Part shown: positions 49,401 through 58,551 of the stretch, in pieces
How the letters are laid out: the number at the start of each line of letters is the position of its first letter
Numbering within the stretch: position 1 is the stretch's first letter
Notes under the pieces: generated by a model
What the model was told of the DNA's origin: nothing
The model's input: the letters and a program-made list of their open reading frames with translations, nothing else
The model's database searches: none
Program-made: the position numbers and the translations under genes
From: JAIEPX01 sp963725255
GTDB lineage: Bacteria; Pseudomonadota; Gammaproteobacteria; JAIEPX01
Direction of reading: 5' to 3'
NCBI GenBank assembly: GCA_963725255.1
Contig: CAVRXV010000017.1
Location: forward strand, 406,364 to 470,363
Length of the DNA: 64,000 bases

Positions 49401-49763
49401 TCTTTCGAAACCGCTAAAGAATTTTTTGCCCAACCTGTAGATGCAATGCGTAAAGCTGTTACCCAACCCAGCCCTCAAACATTCTTCGCACAAAACATCC
49501 ATCAATTCTCTAATGATTACGTTAAGGGGTTTCAAGAAAAATCGGCCGATGCAACCTCACTACCAGCTGTAGCAAAAACCACAGTCGAACCCTCACCTCA
49601 ACAATCTAAGAAAAGGACATCTGAGAAACCTACTCTCTTTGAAATCAATCTTTATCCAGCTGTTAAATTCTTTAGCCCTTCATCGTCCAACAGAGACAAA
49701 GCAGGATCTTTAAGTTCTGTAGTGCCAAAAACTGAGGCCAAGCGAGCCTTAGATTTCCAGTAG
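46425..49763 (+). CDS. Hypothetical large membrane-associated protein, 1112 residues
   Basis: Not recognised. The N-terminal ~400 residues are soluble and helical (YDFGIISDKYEEKEFLLRIT). Hydrophobic segments are near residue 410 (WVWNLMVGIVFGLVDLPSGF), 620-660 (GINFLFDFVFDD, IIYNAFYVLGTIAVLS), 705-770 (SAIAVGLGAILAYGLNVPYI, GVAGAKFGLCLFELF) and ~905. The C-terminus is Ser/Pro/Lys rich. Size, amphipathic design and lack of signal peptide recall translocated membrane proteins of intracellular bacteria, an inference only. The first residues (MKWISINDNEERYHE) are probably not the native start. Confidence 0.75.
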   Translation: MKWISINDNEERYHERGVEGVRLDDAEDFKSAILDSGLGEEHKLVSPVKSPSKTKKKNVFPKSANSFYWKTTQDKMQQAIDYGITQFQAVGYGTTPFQALTSKVIGAVGAYRLKVFERAYDFGIISDKYEEKEFLLRITQARIRHMQSLERLTNAYDQNSDAETNKQRIETTFKDYINALKQLQIDINVHSKSLNKFDREASDKLISQIQHDIIAAKEYQSTMLDFLFPDCSLQDHLKDTILSASGTDSIAHFIKTRMIYALRQAQEYNQNMTYSRKAGSIFRGEFNSYCEDALNVIDKYLCDHHNPVTPEHQGYFSTDQNHSLTLDFRHLGKDRHTVRRYIMAITQIEGADKIQQVGEDGYVLQCANSENPHAKHLKVTHFTSWDIQAEKSYPFYRIAYWVWNLMVGIVFGLVDLPSGFISGLKGEEPTSNVSKYTKEFTPDCAKDTRFHALAEKINFPAVSLGAKLGSLIGSVIRNTVWEVFKGVRTSFQRARFQIGENLATDYDIFHNGLRSETEIFNQVHSNLNQLKKEEDELFEKVNNKHNKKYQDKPVFSSTISRINPESKISEQITLERITPKEISGQFAQAPYELSPGEWHDLLNAALSGINFLFDFVFDDIHRKHPGSGIIYNAFYVLGTIAVLSPQTLEFMGKNYLQISRSISDAATSNLTAGASFCASVEAQAAAMATEFAVSGRNSWLLTGLSSLEEEPSNMIAYSAIAVGLGAILAYGLNVPYISASIRGELGSVPAIALGVAGAKFGLCLFELFQTEASEEKKDTDARRERIKLLLIEHFQDKYKLTNQKIDEICDFMLSPDFKNTLEQKSKDQDPRLQRFQLFMLMQKNQHLLPHLPYSTKRELLELMHRNSKDFPGGESAMHQLLFPEAKGSIIEITVSTVLDYIPAIGGCLASIVTWDAHPWRYMGNKLLKDVGRVFHAFANKIVKTLAHYIRLNIRIVFDVIFNEIFARIEGFLRNDEHLLSTGHYSFSTDVDTSFETAKEFFAQPVDAMRKAVTQPSPQTFFAQNIHQFSNDYVKGFQEKSADATSLPAVAKTTVEPSPQQSKKRTSEKPTLFEINLYPAVKFFSPSSSNRDKAGSLSSVVPKTEAKRALDFQ

Positions 49764-49960
49764 GCGAATAATTCAAAAAAGAACTCAAACAGCACTCAAT
49801 AAGCAAAATATTGATTAAAATATACTTATTTATACCAATAATTAGCGATAACGACTTCAGAATCTGTACTATACTTAAACTGCATCTAGGAGTTTGGGGA
49901 CAAGTTGGTCTACAACTCTGGCCTCCAAGCAATATTTCAATAAGTTAAGGAGAATCTATC

Positions 49961-50263
49961 ATGGCAACTTTAAGACAAGCATTAAGTCAACGTATCAACA
50001 AAGACCCAGAAGGTTTTTACAAAGCAGTAAAGGCTCAGAATATCAGTCTGAACCAGCAGCAGGAAACCAGTCTACGCCAAGGTAACTTGAAAGCCTTCGG
50101 TGATGATAAAAATCTGGAAAAACTCTTCAATACCAAAGTGCTCGGTGCGTTGGGAATTAACACTAAAGATATCTCGACAAGCCAAAGCAACTCACCTCAA
50201 AAAATGAATAAGAGTGATGACTCTAAAAAAATGAATAAGGGTGACGACTCTGGTAAATGGTAA
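49961..50263 (+). CDS. Small LigA-like protein with repeated tail; candidate peptide precursor
   Basis: 100 residues with an excellent ribosome site (AAGGAG, 8 bases before ATG). Residues ~4-66 are helical; NISLNQQQETSLRQGNLKAF resembles the LigA/Nif11-type helical domain used as a leader in some peptide precursors. Residues 67-80 are a Ser/Thr/Asn linker. The tail is a tandem repeat, KMNKSDDSK (81-89) and KMNKGDDSGK (90-99), ending in Trp100. There is no signal peptide. A hairpin and then a broken CNBD-PqqD-M50 gene follow on the same strand. The precursor role is inference; it could instead be a small stand-alone protein. Confidence 0.75.
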   Translation: MATLRQALSQRINKDPEGFYKAVKAQNISLNQQQETSLRQGNLKAFGDDKNLEKLFNTKVLGALGINTKDISTSQSNSPQKMNKSDDSKKMNKGDDSGKW

Positions 50264-50275
50264 TCGTTAATTAAT

Positions 50276-50320
50276 TTATGGCTCGATTGTCGTAAGCTAG
50301 CTAAAACAATCGAGCCATAA
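50276..50320 (+). terminator. Hairpin between small gene and CNBD-PqqD-M50 gene
   Basis: TTATGGCTCGATTGT (50276-50290) pairs perfectly with ACAATCGAGCCATAA (50306-50320), with a 15-base loop. The tail ATTATAACC lacks a long U-run, so it may be an attenuator or processing site that keeps the small gene's transcript above that of the downstream gene. Confidence 0.6.
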
Positions 50321-50340
50321 TTATAACCTGAGATAAATAG

Positions 50341-52341
50341 ATGATCGAATTATCAAAGCGTAAAGAATTAATTCGACATCACCCTTACTTTAATCCGTTG
50401 AACGAAGCAGAAATTGAAGAACTCGCAGAACTCAGTTTCGAAAAATCCTATCATCCCGATGAAATAATTATTAATGAAGGTGAAATTGTTGATTCTGTAT
50501 ATTTAATCGCCCAAGGTGACATTGAACTTGATTTGATAGTCAATCAATCTGACAATATTCCTCAGTATGTTCTCCATCCAGGAGATGCCATTGGACTCAC
50601 TAACGAAAGTTTTTTTAGCCAAACGGGTCTGCGCACAGCGACATTAACCAGTATAACTGATGTGGTTTTGATAGGTTGGACAATCGATATTTTTAATTAT
50701 TTTTTACAAAAACATCCAAATTTCCTTGCAACAAGAAAAGAGAGCGTCAGATAAAATGTTGCGCATGTTTTTTATAAAGCAAGCTGAACCCTTTTCAGAT
50801 TTACCCTCTGATAATGTTGAGAAACTGGCTCATGATATTCAAGAAATACTGGCACCTAAAGGAACTGTGTTATTTCAAAAAGGCAATGAAGCGGATCAAT
50901 GTTATCTCATCTGTTCAGGTGCAGTCGAAATTTATAAAGTGGAGAATGACGGCAGTGAAAGGATTTTAGCGATACATCATCCTTGGCGATTGATAGGTGA
51001 GAGTGTTCTTTTCACTTAGCGCTAAACGTTATTCCTGTGCACGCATGTCTGAACCGGGTAAACTTCTTATTTTAAAGCGTGAACAATTACATGAATTAAT
51101 GAAACATAAAAATACGGCTGAATCCATTATCGGATTAATCATAGAACGTTGCTGTCCAATTCGCGCACAAAACATTGAACATTTTCATCGTCAAGGTGAC
51201 GAAGGCCAACCAATCACCATTTTAAAAGACAAACGTCGTGGTCAATATTATCAATTGTCTGAGGAAAGTTGGTTTGTGTGGCAAAATATAGATGGTCACA
51301 ATAATTTGCAAGATCTCACCACTCTGCTCTACAACGAACGACAAATATTTGCACCTCTTGCCGTGGCAGACACAATTCTAAACCTAGCTGATGCCGGTTT
51401 TGTGATACTTCCTGACATACACATGCCAGAACAGAACCACTCTCATGAACCACTCAGCAAATTTCAAAGGTTTAAAGAAAAACTTCATCAATGGCGATAC
51501 TTGCAACATATTTTTTACGATATTGACAGCAAACTTGCTTCAACCTACCAACAGAGTGTGCATCTATTTTATACAAAACTGGGCCAAATCGCGCTTGCTT
51601 TAACGTCACTACTCGGTGTGATTTTTTTTGGATATCATTTACACACCCTAAATACAAATTCCATTCATTTAACACACGTCTTTCTATTTATTCTTGCTCT
51701 GCTCACTACTAATATTCTCTCTACAATTCCTCACGAACTAGCTCACGGATACACCACAAAATACTTTAATCATGACGTAAATCGCGCAGGTATTATATTT
51801 TACTGGCTAGGCATTACCGCTTTTGTAGATACTTCAGATATGTGGAAGGTATCCAATCCACGATCACGGAATAATTGTCAGTTTAGCGGGTCCTTATATG
51901 GATTTCGTTCTAGCGGGAATCTTTTCTATAATTGCTTGCACTGTATCATCACCCACTTTAAATTTATTTTTATTATTACTATCTTTACTGCTTTATTACA
52001 GTGTCTTTAAAAATTTAAATCCCTTACAAGAAACTGACGGCTATTACATTTTAAAAGACATCTGCCGTGATCCCCATCTAAGAATAAACGCCTATCGCTG
52101 GATCAAAACCCACGGCGTAAGAGCTCTACTATCTAACCCAAAAGAACACCGCTGCGAGCATTTATATTGGCTCATTTGCGGATTATTTCTAATTCTCACA
52201 TTAGTACTCGCTTTCGTACTAGCTCATTATTTGCGCTTGTTTTTACCACTTACCCTGCTTGGAATCTCTACCTTTCACTTACTCTGGATATTACCAACTT
52301 TGGTCATACTGCAGTATACTTTTACAGGCGTTGCGTCTTGA
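50341..52341 (+). pseudogene. CNBD-CNBD-PqqD-M50 peptidase, three frameshifts
   Basis: Four overlapping frames join to ~665 residues. 50341-50754 is a cyclic-nucleotide-binding-like domain (INEGEIVDSVYLIAQGDIEL). 50726-51019 is a second (LFQKGNEADQCYLICSGAVE). 50997-52010 is a PqqD-like domain (DKRRGQYYQLSEESWFVWQN) and an M50 site-2-type protease with HELAH in IPHELAHGYTTKYF. 51898-52341 has the second metal motif NPLQETDGYYILKD. Breaks lie near 50730, 51016 and 51870. The frame ends inside a MITE (TFTGVAS), so the native C-terminus may be lost. Intact relatives are thought to process or export peptides. Confidence 0.8.
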
Positions 52342-52547
52342 GTTGTGAGAGGTTTTGCAAAATCGATAATAAAATATGATTAAATTATTGATTCTTCTGC
52401 TAACTTTTATCTAAGCCCAGATAAGAGCTTAAAAAATTTAAATCCATGCGATTTGTATTACCTATAATTCTTCATGACCTCGAAACTAAATTCACACAAA
52501 ATTAGCTCTGATTTTCTAAAACCTATCACAACTCAAGACGCGACGCC
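52327..52547. mobile_element. MITE-like element, copy 1 (221 bp)
   Basis: Terminal inverted repeats GGCGTTGCGTCTTGAGTTGT + GA (52327-52348) and the complement at 52526-52547, with two differences at most. The interior is AT-rich and non-coding. Copy 2 is at 56617-56838 and a partial copy at 57521-57619. It supplies the stop codon of the M50 pseudogene. No transposase is encoded. Confidence 0.85.
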
Positions 52548-52634
52548 GTAAAGACTTAGGTTCGCACATCCCCTTTACTTACAAACCACGAAATCTTATC
52601 CTATCTCAATCTACTTATATAAAAGGGCTTTGAA

Positions 52635-53015
52635 ATGAATAATCCATGGGACACTCAGTCATCCAGACCAATTAGTGGGAATAAAATGCCAATCAATGGG
52701 CAATGTTTGTGCATTTCTCCTTGTTTGCAGGCTATCTTGTGCCCCTTGCTGGGCTACTTTTGCCAATCATTTTATGGCAGATTAAAAAAAGATCAATATC
52801 CTTTCGTTGATGTCCACGGAAAAATTGTTGTCAATTGGATTATCAGCCTAATTATCTATGCTGCAATCTGTGCCGTATTAGTATTCTTTGTTATTGGTCT
52901 CATAGGATTTGCGATTCTCGGTGCCTTAAGTATCATTTTTCCCATTGTTGGTGGTATCAAAGCCAGTCAAGGAGAAGTTTGGGAGTATCCTCTGACTATC
53001 AAATTGATACGATAA
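52635..53015 (+). pseudogene. DUF4870 (Tic20-like) membrane protein with two compensating frameshifts
   Basis: The C-terminal part in frame (KKDQYPFVDVHGKIVVNWII, then a two-segment membrane region and GEVWEYPLTIKLIR) is typical DUF4870. The upstream part matches the family only in another frame, WAMFVHFSLFAGYLVPLAGL (52697-52785). One indel lies near 52695, and the other is in the seven-A run near 52785. The open frame of 126 residues could still be translated but with a wrong first membrane segment. Function of the family is unknown. Confidence 0.75.
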
Positions 53016-53041
53016 TCTACGGCGACGCCTTATAAAAGTTT

Positions 53042-54520
53042 CTAGAGCTGTCTGTTTAAACTGCTCGATTGTGTCTGTTGTTTATCGTCAACATTTGCAG
53101 GCATTTGAGCTTGAACAGAGCTTGGCTTCCAAAAGAAAGATAAAAGGAAATTCATGTTTTTCGATGCATACTCAATAGCATTATAGGTTGAGAATTGAGT
53201 GATGTACTGCACAATGCGAAACTTATATCATTGAAACCTGATTTGCTGTCTCGGTATAAGGTGTAACTTAAACCACAGAGGCCACCAACTAATTTTGCAG
53301 CAATCTTGTTCATTTGCATTTTGAGCATAATATTAGTCACGATAACAGTGATCAATAATGGACACCAACTGTTGGGATCGATAGCAGCTAAAATTCCCTG
53401 TACCGATAACTGTAACAACTCAACCTGACTGTGAGAGAGTATGCGAGTAGAAACGAGAACTTCACCAAGACACCTTGGTAAAACAAATCGGCACCTTCGA
53501 TTGCCCCATTTCGAATACACTTCATACCAGTTTTTTGCACTGGTTCTAGTACTGCTAACGATTTACTACAAACGTCCTCAATGGTGGATTCAGTTCAGAT
53601 CCAAAGGCAAAACGATTGCGAAAACCACTGGGCTCACGAGCTCGCCTATTAAAATTAACACTAAAACAATTATCGGACGTCGATGAATCACATTCAGCTG
53701 ATGCATATTGTCCCGGGGCTGCTCCTTTTATTCTCGTACCAAATTGTTTATCCGCAGTATCCAATTGACACTTTGACCAACCTGAAGCAGGATATTCTGG
53801 GAATTTTTCATAACCATAAGTGTCATCCCAGGGCAAATAAGCATCTGTCGCGTTGATCAGCGATCGCTCTAAATTTTGAGTTAACATTAATGCATTTTTA
53901 ATTCGACCAAGTACATAGCAAGATTCCGTGTGCAAGCGATAATGTGATTGCACACCCTGCGCGGCTCGCATATATCTATTATCGTGACCATACCTATCAA
54001 AGGGATTAAAATGTAACAAATGCTGAAGCATAATAAGGTAATTGTGTTACATTGCGGTGAATCTCCTGAAATGTCGTCTGTAAACCGGACAGAATTCGGT
54101 AAAGTCTCGGCACGAGTTTTGTTAAGTCCATTGTTCAGAACAGGATTAACAAGGTGAGCAATATTATCTAGTGAAACAATACTAACATTCACTAATTGAT
54201 CAACTTGGAATGCTGTAGGCTTTGCATAAAGATTTGCTTGAGTGAGTAAAAATTGCAGACGTGCTGTGGCGTATTGTTCCACTGGGGATAATAAATTTCG
54301 TAAACGCAGCTCACGCGTTAACTTAGGAATAAAGATTCTAGATAGTCGATCCATTGACGGTCAAACCTTGGTATAAAAATAAGAAGCGCGAAATTCTTAC
54401 TATAACAGAGTAAACGTAACTGGTAACCTTACTATCCAATGTCATTAAACATTCAAGTTCTCTCTTGAGAGAGTCGAGCACTTTGTAGTCAGCAGTCGAA
54501 AGACTGAAATCGGATTGCAA
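53042..54520 (-). pseudogene. Decayed gene of unknown family
   Basis: Minus-strand frames 54338-54520, 53887-54354 (RNLLSPVEQYATARLQFLLT), 53555-54031 (YLPWDDTYGYEKFPEYPASG), 53152-53520 (SHSQVELLQLSVQGILAAID) and a final stretch to the stop at 53042 (FFWKPSSVQAQMPANVDDKQ) read as one protein of ~490 residues with at least four frameshifts. A hydrophobic segment lies near CPLLITVIVTNIML. It could follow the amidase-like gene at 54692 in an operon. Family not recognised; the upstream limit is uncertain and may reach ~54640. Confidence 0.6.
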
Positions 54521-54691
54521 TAAATGGACACAATTAAAAATCTCAGTAAAAGTTTCATTATAATGAAGTTGATCACAAATATAGGAACGTACAAGATTTT
54601 GGCGAAAAATATTGTAACGGTGTGAAAAATGATCTTAAAATTGTCATTGCTATTGATGCTTCTAGTTTGTCAGCGGCCATTGTTAGACTCC

Positions 54692-56092
54692 TTAATTTTG
54701 AGTGTAAAGTGAATGAAGTAAAAGTTTCTCAATGTGTATCCCTAAAATGGATTGATTATCCATATTGCGATACGATCCATATTGATAATCGGTTAGATAA
54801 TCAAACAAGGGTTGTTCCTGAACTCGATTACAAGAAGTATAATGAGTAACATTTTTCGGGAGTGAAGCGGTACAAGCATATTGATTGTTGGATTTTTTAT
54901 ACCAATAATATCCATTAGGCCATGCATTGGATGCATGCAAAAACATTAATTCCTTGCATACTTTCTCAGCACATATTATAGGGGTAACAATACATTTTTT
55001 TACATTCTTACTATCATTATTACATGTTAATCGATTATAAATCACATCGCCGTTTTTAAACTGTTTTTGATACAGAATACCCATATGCGAAATACTTAAC
55101 TCAGACCCAGTAGCATCCTTAATATTTTTGTTATCGACTGTCCACAACCCAGCATCTCTAACAATTTCAATAATTGATGGCGTTGGTACTTTATCGATCA
55201 GAAACTTATTTGGACTATATTTTCCATTTGATTGTTTTATAGCTAAAACAGTCTTGGGAACATAAGATGTAGCGACAATTTCTGAATTAAAACCTGGAAA
55301 ATCAAGCCCTGAATAAACTGTAGCATATCGCTGCGCCATACTGAATCCATCACCATGATTTAACACACGTACCGTTGCGTGCAAATTTTCTTTTTGACGT
55401 AAAAACCAATTATTTCGAGTGATATTTGCGATGGTTGTTTCAACTACAGAACCAAAATCACTTTGAGATGTTACATCTTGCAGAAATCCATTTTTTTGAT
55501 TCACAGGATTCCAATCTCCATCAATAAAATTATTTCTATTAAAATAATGAACCCATTCACCATGAGGATTTCCTGCCGCACCATAATTTATTTTTAAAAT
55601 ATTGCGATCGAATTCATCAAGTGTAAAAGAGTAAAATAACGCCATAGCATTTTGAACAAATGTTTGGCAATTAAGGCCATCCATACGATAAACGGGATCT
55701 TGTTTTACATGAGCCGCACCTGGTTGATAAACATCCGATCCGGACTGCCAATCGCCTTCTCCCATCGCACCACTCTCAATAAAAGGAATATCAATTAATT
55801 GTTTTGCCAGTAATTCCATTCGAGCGTTTGCATCGAGATTTTTGTATGGTTTTAAATAATCAATTAATTGCCGTATCAAAGCACGAGCTTCGTTGACTGT
55901 TAATTGATAACGAGCAAAATCTAATACAGTAAAATTTTCTGTTGCCTTCAATGTAGGATAATTTTCTTGATTCCCCGTCATCGGCGCATAACCATTTAAG
56001 TGAAGATCATTATTTTCAACTGCCTGGCCAAAAACAGTGATTGTGAAAAATAGTGATAGAAGAACAATATTGAATATTTTAGATATTTTCAT
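54692..56092 (-). CDS. Secreted DUF1460-like (NlpC/P60-type) putative amidase
   Basis: 466 residues with a signal peptide (MKISKIFNIVLLSLFFTITV, cleavage near residue 22). MDGLNCQTFVQNAMALFYSF near residue 140 resembles the catalytic Cys region (DCxTFVE) of DUF1460 N-acetylmuramoyl-L-alanine amidase-like proteins, with Asn in place of Asp before Cys. A later SELSISHMGILYQ gives the expected His. The product probably acts on peptidoglycan in the periplasm or outside. The C-terminal ~100 residues are Cys-rich (six or more), suggesting disulfides. Assignment is moderate. Confidence 0.65.
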   Translation of the reverse strand: MKISKIFNIVLLSLFFTITVFGQAVENNDLHLNGYAPMTGNQENYPTLKATENFTVLDFARYQLTVNEARALIRQLIDYLKPYKNLDANARMELLAKQLIDIPFIESGAMGEGDWQSGSDVYQPGAAHVKQDPVYRMDGLNCQTFVQNAMALFYSFTLDEFDRNILKINYGAAGNPHGEWVHYFNRNNFIDGDWNPVNQKNGFLQDVTSQSDFGSVVETTIANITRNNWFLRQKENLHATVRVLNHGDGFSMAQRYATVYSGLDFPGFNSEIVATSYVPKTVLAIKQSNGKYSPNKFLIDKVPTPSIIEIVRDAGLWTVDNKNIKDATGSELSISHMGILYQKQFKNGDVIYNRLTCNNDSKNVKKCIVTPIICAEKVCKELMFLHASNAWPNGYYWYKKSNNQYACTASLPKNVTHYTSCNRVQEQPLFDYLTDYQYGSYRNMDNQSILGIHIEKLLLHSLYTQN

Positions 56093-56270
56093 TGGGTTCT
56101 GACCTTCTATTATGGGCTATGATCATTTACTCATCACAAGAGTACCCCAGAGGGGTGAAAAGGGGTCAAGTCAATGATTGAAACCTTGCCGCCTTTACCT
56201 GCAAAATCTCTAATCTTGGACTAAAATGTAAATATGGTTATGTATCTATACTTTAAATGAGGAGATCATT

Positions 56271-56631
56271 ATGGCAACATCAGTAGTTAAAGACTTCAAA
56301 ACACCTGACGAAGTCAGGACCTTTGAAAAAGGCAAAGTTGAGCTTATCAACATTAATGGGGGAGTCATAGGATTGCTCACTCTTGAGCCCGGTTGGCGGT
56401 GGTCAGACCATGTGAAACCCATTGCTAAAACAGCTTTGTGTGAAGCGCCTCACTTCCAATACCAACTTTCAGGTAGGTTACACGTAGCTATGGAAGACGG
56501 CACCGAATTTGAGACCCAAAAAGGCCAGGTAGCCTGGGTTGCCCTCTGGTCATGATGCTTGGGTAGTCGGCAATGAACCTGTCGTTCTCGTTGATTGGTC
56601 AGGAGCCACCCAATACGGCGTCGCGTCTTGA
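56271..56631 (+). pseudogene. Cupin-domain protein, frameshifted and ended by a MITE
   Basis: ATG at 56271 after GAGGAG. The cupin fold is clear: LLTLEPGWRWSDHVKPIA, HFQYQLSGRLHVAMEDGTEF. A 1-base insertion near 56542 ends the frame with WVALWS. The next frame continues the family sequence with PSGHDAWVVGNEPVVLVDWS and ends GVAS inside the MITE at 56617. Small one-domain cupins of this type bind a metal or small ligand; specific function unknown. Confidence 0.75.
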
Positions 56632-56838
56632 GTTGTGAGGGGTTTTGCAAAATCGATATTAATACGTCATTAAATTACTGATATTTGTGCTAATTTTAAA
56701 ATTCTCACGGAACTTGTTTTTGAAGAATGCACCTTGTGCAATTTTGAATTGCGAATAATTTATTATTATCCTGAAAATTAATTTATGCAAAATTAGTTCT
56801 GATTTTATCATACCTATCACAACTCAAGACGCGACGCC
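56617..56838. mobile_element. MITE-like element, copy 2 (222 bp)
   Basis: Perfect 22-base terminal inverted repeats (GGCGTCGCGTCTTGAGTTGT + GA, 56617-56638; complement 56817-56838). The first ~40 and last ~60 bases are close to copy 1; the interior is diverged. It lies between the cupin pseudogene and a MarR-like fragment, probably having cut one or both. Confidence 0.9.
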
Positions 56839-56936
56839 TTAATTAATTTTATCTTTACATAAAGCTTTATATAATGGTACTGTGTGCAATATGAATTATT
56901 TTTAATTTATTGATAGTTGATAGGAGGTTAGATGCG

Positions 56937-57101
56937 ATGAGTCTTGTAGATGTGACAAAGCGGCTAGTCGATAAAGCTATGGAAATACAAGTCGCATGCG
57001 AACGTAAGTTAACACAAAATTTAACTCCGCCTGAAAAAAAGCAATTTTCAAAATTTTTGAAAAGAATGAACAAAGAGGAGAACCTGTATGTCAACAATTA
57101 A
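56937..57101 (+). pseudogene. MarR-like C-terminal fragment
   Basis: 54 residues from ATG at 56937 with GGAGG nine bases before. VDVTKRLVDKAMEIQVACER and LTPPEKKQFSKFLKRM match the last two helices of MarR-type regulators; the DNA-binding part is absent. Its end overlaps the SnoaL-like gene start by 14 bp. Probably the tail of a regulator truncated around the MITE insertion. Confidence 0.5.
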
Positions 57102-57502
57102 TGAGCGATTAATTATTAGATATTTTGAGGAAGTCTGGAATAGCGGTAAGCTAAGAGGTACTCGATGAAATTATCTCTCCAAATTATATTAATCATAATC
57201 CAGGTATGGAAAATCCAGTTCCTGGCCCTGAAGGATTAAAGCCGATTGTCACAGGAATTCGTCGGGCTTTTCCTGATTTAAAATATGTAATAGAAAATAT
57301 TGTTATTTCTGATGATCAAGTTGCTGTACATACTACTATGTATGGGACGCATACGGGTAACTTTTTTGGTTTGGATCCAACAAACAAAGCCATTAAGGTC
57401 AATCAAATTCAAATTGAGCGTATTGAAAATAATAAAATTGTCGAGCATTGGCGTGTTACTGATGAGCTAACTATGCTACGACAGCTAGGTCAGCTAGAGT
57501 AA
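57088..57502 (+). pseudogene. SnoaL-like ester cyclase, frameshifted
   Basis: ATG at 57088 (MSTINERLIIRYFEEVWNSG) runs 26 codons. A 1-base insertion after AAGCTA near 57155 shifts the frame, and the family sequence resumes with EVLDEIISPNYINHNPG and continues through GPEGLKPIVTGIRRAFPDLK to LTMLRQLGQLE. This is the NTF2-fold SnoaL/ester-cyclase family of uncertain substrate. With the MarR fragment and the cupin it probably once formed a small stress or detoxification operon. Confidence 0.78.
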
Positions 57503-57520
57503 ACCAGGATGGCCGTGACA

Positions 57521-57619
57521 TCTTTTGAATTGTAAGTAATTTATCATTATCCTGAAACGAATTTCATAAAAAATTAGTTCTGATTTTATCATACCTATCA
57601 CAACTCAAGACGCAATGCC
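57521..57619. mobile_element. MITE-like element, partial copy 3
   Basis: Matches the right ~95 bp of copy 2 (TTTTGAATTG..., then TTAGTTCTGATTTTATCATA) and ends CACAACTCAAGACGCAATGC. The left half and its terminal repeat are missing. Confidence 0.75.
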
Positions 57620-57681
57620 TTCCTTTTTTTAAGACAGTCCGATACTATTGCGACAGGGAAACAGTATTAAGGATATTACGT

Positions 57682-58551
57682 ATGAAACTGAAGGCACAGA
57701 AACGCTCTAGATCACAAGATCCATCAGTTCTAAACAAAGATGCTGATGCTGAATCAATTGTAGAATGGCTAATGCACGTGAACTCGCAAGATGAGGATCA
57801 AAGAAATGTCGCCATCACCAATGTTTTGCAAACATATCCGCACACCTTAGTCGACGAATTATTGTCTAACATTACAAAGATCGAATTATTTAGATTATTA
57901 TCATTGAATAGTTTTAAGACTATACGATCACTTTCTGAATTAATCAGATGGGGACTTGATGAAAATTTAAATGCGGCACATAAACTCTTAATGTTCACTC
58001 GTAAAGTATTGAAGGGCTGTAAATCGATCGGTGATGAAAATTTATCTGCTTATTGGAAAGTACTTGAAATATCAATTAAACATTGCGCCCTATATTCTTT
58101 TACTACAAATGTTTTTTCTTCTATTTATACTCATGTTGGCGAAGCTTTCGCAACAGAATTAATGTCACACCTTAATGAGGAACACCGGCTTGCTCTATTA
58201 GCCCATGATGATTTTGCTTTTTGCCGCCAACTGATCAACTCTCCGGAGATAGGTCTAACATTAAATAAATTAAAAATATTATTGAAGGATTGTTTTCCTG
58301 AACCGCGCAAAGCCATATTTTTTGCTTTCCTCAAAAATGCAATCCTGCAAGATCGTTATAATTTTTTTGAAGCATTTACTAAGCAAATTAAAGATCATTT
58401 TGAAATTATTATCCCTGTTAATCAATTCGATTTATTAATTACCGCCTATAAATCAAAAAATACAGCATTTTTATCGTTGATATTGAACAATCTAGTAGAG
58501 TATTTGCGTCGCAAGACACTTCGCCCTAGTCGCTACTTGGTTGAGTATTGA
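57682..58551 (+). CDS. Hypothetical protein, N-terminal part of a probably split gene
   Basis: 289 residues, soluble and mostly helical, no signal peptide (MKLKAQKRSRSQDPSVLNKD). It ends LRPSRYLVEY. The next ORF starts 10 bases earlier in another frame with only a TTG (SIELASLEIENDN), so the two most likely form one ~815-residue protein broken by a single indel near 58545. Not recognised; helical repeats such as LFRLLSLNSFKTIRSLSELI recall the ankyrin-family neighbours. Confidence 0.6.
   Translation: MKLKAQKRSRSQDPSVLNKDADAESIVEWLMHVNSQDEDQRNVAITNVLQTYPHTLVDELLSNITKIELFRLLSLNSFKTIRSLSELIRWGLDENLNAAHKLLMFTRKVLKGCKSIGDENLSAYWKVLEISIKHCALYSFTTNVFSSIYTHVGEAFATELMSHLNEEHRLALLAHDDFAFCRQLINSPEIGLTLNKLKILLKDCFPEPRKAIFFAFLKNAILQDRYNFFEAFTKQIKDHFEIIIPVNQFDLLITAYKSKNTAFLSLILNNLVEYLRRKTLRPSRYLVEY

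Noticed and set aside
54622..54849. 75-codon plus-strand ORF
   Set aside because: Antisense of the end of the amidase-like gene and its downstream region; starts without a ribosome site.
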